From: Anthopleura xanthogrammica
Lineage: Eukaryota > Cnidaria > Anthozoa > Actiniaria > Actiniidae
Reading direction: 5' to 3'
NCBI GenBank assembly: GCA_964019055.1
Contig: OZ025208.1
Location: 9,554,539 to 9,618,538, forward strand
DNA: 64,000 bases
The notes under the pieces were generated by a model. It searched no databases. It had not been told where the DNA came from and was given only the letters and a program-made list of their open reading frames with translations. Every line of letters starts with the position of its first letter. Within the stretch, counting starts at the first letter, position 1. Both the position numbers and the translations under genes were made by a program. Shown here piece by piece: positions 55,696-64,000 of this stretch.

Positions 55696-55737
55696 ATGAA
55701 CGCATATAGGAATAAGAATCTACACGAGAAGGATTGG

Positions 55738-55779
55738 ATGAACGCATATAGGAATAAGAATCTACACGACTAGGATTGG
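55738..55779 (+). repeat. Monomer with AAG-to-TAG stop, copy 1
   Basis: An A-to-T change at 55,771 makes CACGACTAGGATTGG, with TAG in the + frame. The two preceding and following monomers match the second copy 1,470 bp away. Confidence 0.95.
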
Positions 55780-57207
55780 ATGAACGGATATAGGAATAAG
55801 AATCTACACGAGATGGATTGGATGAACGCATATAGGAATAAGAATCTACACGAGAAGGATTGGATGAACGCATATAGGAAAAAGAATCTACACGAGAAGG
55901 ATTGGATGAACGCATATAGGAATAAGAATCTACACGAGAACGATTTGATGAACGCATATAGGAATAAGAATCTACATGAACAGGATTGGATGAACCCATA
56001 TAGGAATAAGAATCTACACGAGAAGGATTGGATGAACCCATATAGGAATAAGAATCTACACGAGATGGATTGGATCAACGCATATTGGAATAAGAATCTA
56101 CACGAGAAGGATTGGAAAAACGCATATAGGAATAAGAATCTACACGAGAAGGATTGGATGAACGCATATAGGAATAAGAATCTACACCAGAAGGATTGGA
56201 TGAACGCATATAGGAATAAGAATCTACACGACAAGGATTGGATGAACGGATATAGGAATAAGAATCTACACGAGATGGATTGGATGAACGCATATAGGAA
56301 TAAGAATCTACACGAAATGGATTGGATGAACGCATATAGGAATAAGAATCTACACAAAAAGGAGTGGATGAACGCATATAGGAATAAGAATCTACACGAG
56401 AAGGATTGGATGAACCCATATAGGAATAAGAATCTACACGAAATGGATTGGATCAACGCATATTGGAATAAGAATCTACACGAGAAGGATTGGATGATCG
56501 CATATAGGAATAAGAATCTACACGAGAAGGATTGGATGAACGCATATAGGAATAAGAATCTACACGACAAGGATTGGATGAACGCATATAGGAATAAGAA
56601 TCTACACAAAAAGGAGTGGATTAACGCATATAGGAATAAGAATCTACACGAGATGGATTGGATGAACGCATATAGGAATAAGAATCTCCACGAGAAGGAT
56701 TTGATGAACGCATATAGGAATAAGAATCTACACGAGAACGATTGGATGAACGCATATAGGAATAAGAATCTACACGAGAACGATTGGATGAACGCATATA
56801 GGAATAAGAATCTACACGAGAAGGATTGGATGAACCCATATAGGAATAAGAATCTACACGAGATGGATTGGATCAACGCATATTGGAATAAGAATCTACA
56901 CGAGAAGGATTGGAAAAACGCATATAGGAATAAGAATCTACACGAGAAGGATTGGATGAACGCATATAGGAATAAGAATCTACACGAGAAGGATTGGATG
57001 AACGCATATAGGAATAAGAATCTACACGACAAGGATTGGATGAACGGATATAGGAATAAGAATCTACACGAGATGGATTGGATGAACGCATATAGGAATA
57101 AGAATCTACACGAAATGGATTGGATGAACGCATATAGGAATAAGAATCTACACAAAAAGGAGTGGATGAACGCATATAGGAATAAGAATCTACACGAGAA
57201 GGATTGG

Positions 57208-57249
57208 ATGAACGCATATAGGAATAAGAATCTACACGACTAGGATTGG
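57208..57249 (+). repeat. Monomer with AAG-to-TAG stop, copy 2
   Basis: The same A-to-T change occurs at 57,241, exactly 35 monomers (1,470 bp) from copy 1. The shared flank runs from about 57,166 to 57,544, matching 55,696 to 56,074, that is about nine monomers. After that this copy continues with a TGC-type monomer and copy 1 with an ATC/TGG-type monomer. Confidence 0.95.
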
Positions 57250-57889
57250 ATGAACGGATATAGGAATAAGAATCTACACGAGATGGATTGGATGAACGCA
57301 TATAGGAATAAGAATCTACACGAGAAGGATTGGATGAACGCATATAGGAAAAAGAATCTACACGAGAAGGATTGGATGAACGCATATAGGAATAAGAATC
57401 TACACGAGAACGATTTGATGAACGCATATAGGAATAAGAATCTACATGAACAGGATTGGATGAACCCATATAGGAATAAGAATCTACACGAGAAGGATTG
57501 GATGAACCCATATAGGAATAAGAATCTACACGAGATGGATTGGATGAACGCATATTGCAATAAGAATCTACACGAGAAGGATTGGATGAACGCATATAGG
57601 AATAAGAATCTACACGAGAAGGATTGGATGAACGCATATAGGAATAAGAATCTACACGAGAAGGATTGGATGAACGCATATAGGAATAAGAATCTACACG
57701 ACAAGGATTGGATGAACGCATATAGGAATAAGAATCTACACGAAATAGATTGGATGAACGCATATAGGAATAAGAATCTACACAACAAGGAGTGGATGAA
57801 CGCATATAGGAATAAGAATCTACACGAGAAGGATTGGATGAACGCATATAGGAATAAGAATCTACACGAGAACGATTGGATCAACGCAT

Positions 57890-58855
57890 ATAGGAATAAG
57901 AATCTACACGAGAATGATTGGATGAACGCATATAGGAATAAGAATCTACACGAGAACGATTGGATGAACGCATATAGGAATAAGAATCTACACGAGAACG
58001 ATTGGATAAACGAATATAGGAATAAGAATCTACACGAGAAGGATTGGAAGAACGCATATAGCAATAAGAATCTACACGACAAGGATTGGATGAACGCATA
58101 TAGGAAGAAGAATCTACACGAAATGGATTGGATGAACGCATATAGGAATAAGAATCTACACGAGAACGATTGGATGAACGCATATAGGAATAGGAATCTA
58201 CACGAGAACGATTGGATGAACGCATATAGGAATAAGAATCTACACGAGAACGGTTGGATGAACGCATATAGGAATAAGAATCTACACGAAATGGATTGGA
58301 TGAACGCATATTGGAATAAGAATCTACACGAGAAGGATTGGAAAAACGCATATAGGAATAAGAATCTACACGAGAAGGATTGGATGAACGCATATAGGAA
58401 TAAGAATCTACACGAGAACGATTTGATGAACGCATATAGGAATAAGAATCTACATGAACAGGATTGGATGAACCCATATAGGAATAAGAATCTACACGAG
58501 AAGGATTGGATGAACCCATATAGGAATAAGAATCTACACGAGATGGATTGGATGAACGCATATTGCAATAAGAATCTACACGACAAGGATTGGATGAACC
58601 CATATAGGAATAAGAATCTACACGAGAAGGATTGGATGAACGCATATAGGAATAAGAATCTACACGACAAGGATTGGATGAACGCATATAGGAATAAGAA
58701 TCTACACGAAATGGATTGGATGAATGCATATAGGAATAAGAATCTACACAACAAGAAGTGGATGAACGCATATAGGAATAAGAATCTACACGAGAAGGAT
58801 TGGATGAACGCATATAGGAATAAGAATCTACACGAGAACGATTGGATGAACGCAT
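57890..58855 (+). repeat. 23-monomer HOR, copy 1 (966 bp)
   Basis: Rare markers repeat at a 966-bp offset: AGG in the core (aataggaat near 58,192) and CACAACAAGAAG (near 58,747). The block holds the GAA/AGC pair, ENGW followed by a GCATAT monomer (elsewhere usually GCAAAT), and the ENDL/EQDW set. Boundaries are approximate. Confidence 0.78.
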
Positions 58856-59821
58856 ATAGGAATAAGAATCTACACGAGAATGATTGGATGAACGCATATA
58901 GGAATAAGAATCTACACGAGAACGATTGGATGAACGCATATAGGAATAAGAATCTACACGAGAACGATTGGATAAACGAATATAGGAATAAGAATCTACA
59001 CGAGAAGGATTGGAAGAACGCATATAGCAATAAGAATCTACACGACAAGGATTGGATGAACGCATATAGGAATAAGAATCTACACGAAATGGATTGGATG
59101 AACGCATATAGGAATAAGAATCTACACGAGAACGATTGGATGAACGCATATAGGAATAGGAATCTACACGAGAACGATTGGATGAACGCATATAGGAATA
59201 AGAATCTACACGAGAACGGTTGGATGAACGCATATAGGAATAAGAATCTACACGAAATGGATTGGATGAACGCATATTGGAATAAGAATCTACACGAGAA
59301 GGATTGGAAAAACGCATATAGGAATAAGAATCTACACGAGAAGGATTGGATGAACGCATATAGGAATAAGAATCTACACGAGAACGATTTGATGAACGCA
59401 TATAGGAATAAGAATCTACATGAACAGGATTGGATGAACCCATATAGGAATAAGAATCTACACGAGAAGGATTGGATGAACCCATATAGGAATAAGAATC
59501 TACACGAGATGGATTGGATGAACGCATATTGCAATAAGAATCTACACGACAAGGATTGGATGAACCCATATAGGAATAAGAATCTACACGAGAAGGATTG
59601 GATGAACGCATATAGGAATAAGAATCTACACGACAAGGATTGGATGAACGCATATAGGAATAAGAATCTACACGAAATGGATTGGATGAATGCATATAGG
59701 AATAAGAATCTACACAACAAGAAGTGGATGAACGCATATAGGAATAAGAATCTACACGAGAAGGATTGGATGAACGCATATAGGAATAAGAATCTACACG
59801 AGAACGATTGGATGAACGCAT
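58856..59821 (+). repeat. 23-monomer HOR, copy 2 (966 bp)
   Basis: This is the partner of the preceding block, with the AGG core near 59,158 and CACAACAAGAAG near 59,713. It differs by AAT in place of AAG in one core near 59,073. The match trails on to about 60,090, where GAGAACAATTGG appears instead of GAGAACGATTGG. Confidence 0.78.
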
Positions 59822-61995
59822 ATAGGAATAAGAATCTACACGAGAATGATTGGATGAACGCATATAGGAATAAGAATCTACACGACAACGATTGGATGAA
59901 CGCATATAGGAATAAGAATCTACACGAGAACGATTGGATAAACGAATATAGGAATAAGAATCTACACGAGAAGGATTGGAAGAACGCATATAGCAATAAG
60001 AATCTACACGACAAGGATTGGATGAACGCATATAGGAAGAAGAATCTACACGAAATGGATTGGATGAACGCATATAGGAATAAGAATCTACACGAGAACA
60101 ATTGGATGAACGCATATAGGAATAAGAATCTACACGAGAACGATTGGATGAACGCATATAGGAATAAGAATCTACACGAGAACGGTTGGATGAACGCAAA
60201 TAGGAATAAGAATCTACACGAAATGGATTGGATGAATGCATATAGGAATAAGAATCTACACAAAAAGGAGTGGATGAACGCATATAGGAATAAGAATCTA
60301 CACGAGAAAGATTGGATGAACGCATATAGGAATAAGAATCTACACGAGATGGATTGGATCAACGCATATTGGAATAAGAATCTACACGAGAAGGATTGGA
60401 AAAACGCATATAGGAATAAGAATCTACACGAAATGGATTGGATGAACGCATATAGGAATAAGAATCTACACAAAAAGGAGTGGATGAACGCATATAGGAA
60501 TAAGAATCTACACGAGAAGGATTGGATGAACCCATATAGGAATAAGAATCTACACGAGATGGATTGGATCAACGCATATTGGAATAAGAATCTACACGAG
60601 AAGGATTGGAAAAACGCATATAGGAATAAGAATCTACACGACAAGGATTGGATGAACGGATATAGGAATAAGAATCTACACGAGATGGATTGGATGAACG
60701 CATATAGGAATAAGAATCTACACGAGAAGGATTGGATGAACGCATATAGGAAAAAGAATCTACACGAGAAGGATTGGATGATCGCATATAGGAATAAGAA
60801 TCTACACGAGAAGGATTGGATGAACGCATATAGGAATAAGAATCTACACGACAAGGATTGGATGAACGCATATAGGAATAAGAATCTACACAAAAAGGAG
60901 TGGATTAACGCATATAGGAATAAGAATCTACACGAGATGGATTGGATGAACGCATATAGGAATAAGAATCTACACGAGAAGGATTGGATGAACGCATATA
61001 GGAATAAGAATCTACACGAGAACGATTGGATCAACGCATATAGGAATAAGAATCTACACGAGAATGATTGGATGAACGCATATAGGAATAAGAATCTACA
61101 CGAGAACGATTGGATGAACGCATATAGGAATAAGAATCTACACGAGAACGATTGGATAAACGAATATAGGAATAAGAATCTACACGAGAACGGTTGGATG
61201 AACGCAAATAGGAATAAGAATCTACACGAAATGGATTGGATGAACGCATATAGGAATAAGAATCTACACGACAAGGATTGGATGAACGGATATAGGAATA
61301 AGAATCTACACGAGATGGATTGGATGAACGCATATAGGAATAAGAATCTACACGAGAAGGATTGGATGAACGCATATAGGAAAAAGAATCTACACGAGAA
61401 GGATTGGATGAACGCATATAGGAATAAGAATCTACACGAGAACGATTTGATGAACGCATATAGGAATAAGAATCTACATGAACAGGATTGGATGAACCCA
61501 TATAGGAATAAGAATCTACACGAGAAGGATTGGATGAACCCATATAGGAATAAGAATTTACACGAGATGGATTGGATGAACGCATATTGCAATAAGAATC
61601 TACACGAGAAGGATTGGATGAACCCATATAGGAATAAGAATCTACACGAGAAGGATTGGATGAACGCATATAGGAATAAGAATCTACACGACAAGGATTG
61701 GATGAACGCATATAGGAATAAGAATCTACACGAAATAGATTGGATGAACGCATATAGGAATAAGAATCTACACAACAAGGAGTGGATGAACGCATATAGG
61801 AATAAGAATCTACACGAGAACGATTGGATGAACGCATATAGGAATAAGAATCTACACGAGAACGATTGGATCAACGCATATAGGAATAAGAATCTACACG
61901 AGAATGATTTGATGAACGCATATAGGAATAAGAATCTACACGAGAACGATTGGATGAACGCATATAGGAATAAGAATCTACACGAGAACGATTGG

Positions 61996-62037
61996 ATAAA
62001 CAAATATAGGAATAAGAATCTACACGAGAAGGATTGA
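61996..62037 (+). repeat. Monomer with TGG-to-TGA stop (single copy)
   Basis: A G-to-A change at 62,037 gives GGATTGAAAG. It is the only + frame stop in the window that is not duplicated, so it is probably recent. The same monomer also has a private AAA in place of GAA at codon 3 (ataaacaaatat). The + frame is then open again to the right edge. Confidence 0.93.
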
Positions 62038-62373
62038 AAGAACGCATATAGCAATAAGAATCTACACGACAAGGATTGGATGAACGCATATAGGAAGAAG
62101 AATCTACACGAAATGGATTGGATGAACGCATATAGGAATAAGAATCTACACGAGAACGATTGGATGAACGCATATAGGAATAAGAATCTACACGAAATGG
62201 ATTGGATGAACGCATATTGGAATAAGAATCTACACGAGAAGGATTGGATGAACCCATATAGGAATAAGAATCTACACGAGAAGGATTGGATGAACGCATA
62301 TAGGAATAAGAATCTACACGACAAGGATTGGATGAACGCATATAGGAATAAGAATCTACACGAAATAGATTGG

Positions 62374-62709
62374 ATGAACGCATATAGGAATAAGAATCTA
62401 CACAACAAGGAGTGGATGAACGCATATAGGAATAAGAATCTACACAACAAGGAGTGGATGAACGCATATAGGAATAAGAATCTACACAACAAGGAGTGGA
62501 TGAACGCATATAGGAATAAGAATCTACACAACAAGGAGTGGATGAACGCATATAGGAATAAGAATCTACACAACAAGGAGTGGATGAACGCATATAGGAA
62601 TAAGAATCTACACAACAAGGAGTGGATGAACGCATATAGGAATAAGAATCTACACAACAAGGAGTGGATGAACGCATATAGGAATAAGAATCTACACAAC
62701 AAGGAGTGG
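62374..62709 (+). repeat. Eight identical AACAAGGAG monomers in tandem
   Basis: Eight consecutive, identical 42-bp monomers of the NKEW type (CACAACAAGGAGTGG) occupy 336 bp. Elsewhere this type appears once per HOR, or at most twice. Identity at all 42 positions in eight copies marks this as the youngest expansion visible, by replication slippage or repeated unequal exchange of single monomers. Confidence 0.95.
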
Positions 62710-63969
62710 ATGAACGCATATAGGAATAAGAATCTACACGAGAAGGATTGGATGAACGCATATAGGAATAAGAATCTACACGAGAACGATTGGATCAATG
62801 CATATAGGAATAAGAATCTACACGAGAATGATTGGATGAACGCATATAGGAATAAGAATCTACACGAGAACGATTGGATGAACGCATATAGGAATAAGAA
62901 TCTACACGAGAACGATTGGATGAACGCATATAGGAATAAGAATCTACACGAGAACGATTGGATGAACGCATATAGGAATAAGAATCTACACGAGAACGGT
63001 TGGATGAACGCAAATAGGAATAAGAATCTACACGAAATGGATTGGATGAACGCATATTGGAATAAGAATCTACACGAGAAGGATTGGAAAAACGCATATA
63101 GGAATAAGAATCTACACGAGAAGGATTGGATGAACCCATATAGGAATAAGAATCTACACGAGATGGATTGGATCAACGCATATTGGAATAAGAATCTACA
63201 CGAGAAGGATTGGAAAAACGCATATAGGAATAAGAATCTACACGAAATGGATTGGATGAACGCATATAGGAATAAGAATCTACACAAAAAGGAGTGGATG
63301 AACGCATATAGGAATAAGAATCTACACGAGAAGGATTGGATGAACCCATATAGGAATAAGAATCTACACGAGATGGATTGGATCAACGCATATTGGAATA
63401 AGAATCTACACGAGAAGGATTGGAAAAACGCATATAGAAATAAGAATCTACACGAGAAGGATTGGATGAACGCATATAGGAATAAGAATCTACACGAGAA
63501 CGATTTGATGAACGCATATAGAAATAAGAATCTACATGAACAGGATTGGATGAACCCATATAGGAATAAGAATCTACACGAGAAGGATTGGATGAACCCA
63601 TATAGGAATAAGAATCTACACGAGATGGATTGGATGAACGCATATTGCAATAAGAATCTACACGACAAGGATTGGATGAACCCATATAGGAATAAGAATC
63701 TACACGAGAAGGATTGGATGAACGCATATAGGAATAAGAATCTACACGACAAGGATTGGATGAACGCATATAGGAATAACAATCTACACGAAATGGATTG
63801 GATGAACGCATATAGGAATAAGAATCTACACAACAAGGAGTGGATGAACGCATATAGGAATAAGAATCTACACGAGAAGGATTGGATGAACGCATATAGG
63901 AATAAGAATCTACACGAGAACGATTGGATCAACGCATATAGGAATAAGAATCTACACGAGAAGGATTGG

Positions 63970-64000
63970 ATGAACGCATATAGGAATAAGAATCTACACG
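63970..64000 (+). repeat. Partial monomer at the right window edge
   Basis: The last 31 bases are monomer positions 1-31 of the common type. The array is cut by the window and not by a natural boundary. The first 10 bases (acaggattgg) are likewise the end of a CAG-type monomer, so the left edge is also internal. Confidence 0.95.

Larger units (their letters stand above)
40748..55699 (+). other. 4,983-codon open frame, probably not a gene
   Basis: The + frame is open from the last TAG monomer to a TGA created by the 4-bp deletion at 55,697-55,699. As with the frame ending at 23,371, its length reflects only the distance between two rare frame-breaking events in a stop-free 42-bp repeat. Every residue is part of the 14-residue repeat, with no start context, leader or other domain. 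Confidence 0.85.
1..64000 (+). repeat. 42-bp satellite array filling the whole window
   Basis: Every base belongs to a head-to-tail 42-bp repeat. Taking the ATG-AAC start as monomer position 1, monomers begin at 11 and keep that phase until 1,857. The phase then slips by one base at 1,858, 6,477 and 8,660 and by four bases at 55,696, and it is unbroken in between. All copies have the same orientation. Most monomers differ from the commonest form at only zero to four positions. No flanking DNA is seen at either end. The function is unknown. Arrays of this kind are typical of eukaryotic centromeres, pericentromeres, subtelomeres or heteromorphic chromosomes, but nothing here tells which. A VNTR inside a giant coding exon is the main alternative and is disfavoured by the mutation spectrum and the amplified stop codons. 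Confidence 0.98.
55696..64000 (+). repeat. Domain E: right-hand domain, re-phased
   Basis: All monomers from 55,696 to the right edge share one phase, four bases earlier than domain D. The domain contains two copies of an AAG-to-TAG variant, a 23-monomer duplication, a TGA monomer and an eight-copy monomer run. EIDW monomers reappear near 57,745, 61,735 and 62,365, mixing domain B-type HORs with domain A-type ones. It continues past 64,000; the last visible monomer is a 31-base partial. Confidence 0.78.

Noticed and set aside
1..64000. CRISPR array
   Set aside because: There are no unique spacers between conserved repeats. The whole 42-bp unit is repeated, and differences are point variants.
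1..64000. Pure assembly collapse or synthetic artefact
   Set aside because: Ordered HOR variants, shared rare variants at exact offsets and private changes look like real long-read-resolved satellite structure. Copy number of individual blocks could still be wrong.
1..64000. Transposon, tRNA, rRNA or promoter sequences inside the array
   Set aside because: Phase tracking accounts for every base as monomer sequence, so no room is left for an insertion. I saw no recognisable promoter or RNA gene motif in the monomer.

Overview
The whole 64-kb window is one head-to-tail tandem array of a 42-bp monomer. By phase-tracking I count 10 leading bases, 1,523 complete monomers and a 31-base partial monomer at the right edge. 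All monomers lie in the same orientation. No unique sequence, RNA gene, transposon, promoter, CRISPR array or other interruption is visible, and the array runs off both ends, so its true length is unknown. This is satellite (or giant minisatellite) DNA. Its size, higher-order structure and CpG-transition pattern fit a eukaryotic heterochromatic locus (centromeric, pericentromeric, subtelomeric or sex-linked) far better than a prokaryotic one. I cannot name the species or recognise the repeat family.

The common monomer has 16 G+C of 42 (38%) and 29 purines of 42 on the + strand. Because 42 is divisible by 3 and the monomer lacks stops in three of its six frames, very long open frames appear automatically. 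The + frame reads MNAYRNKNLHEKDW per repeat, and two minus frames read QSFSCRFLFLYAFI and NPSRVDSYSYMRSS. I do not regard any of them as genes. Variation is not concentrated at synonymous sites, and stop and frameshift mutations have themselves been copied through the array.

The monomers are arranged in higher-order repeats (HORs). Region by region: (A) 1 to about 10 kb, long superrepeats carrying three copies of a 41-bp monomer with the same 1-bp deletion, plus superrepeat periods of 1,890 and 2,183 bp. (B) About 10 to 27 kb, a domain marked by an ATA variant (EIDW in the + frame), with a clean 26-monomer (1,092-bp) HOR at 16.3-20.9 kb and a 22-monomer duplication carrying a TAA. (C) About 28 to 40.75 kb, six copies of a TGG-to-TAG monomer that delimit superrepeats of 103, 39, 49, 46 and 30 monomers. 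(D) 40.75 to 55.7 kb, a mixed domain with a 17-monomer pair and two nearly identical 56-monomer (2,352-bp) blocks. (E) 55.7 to 64 kb, entered through a 38-bp monomer, with 35-monomer and 23-monomer duplications and a run of eight identical monomers.

Since every other event preserves the 42-bp register, the array appears to evolve by recombination (unequal exchange or gene conversion) in whole-monomer steps. Only two indel lineages break the register. The features below are array components and landmarks; no interval contains a supportable gene. Block boundaries described as approximate were read by eye.
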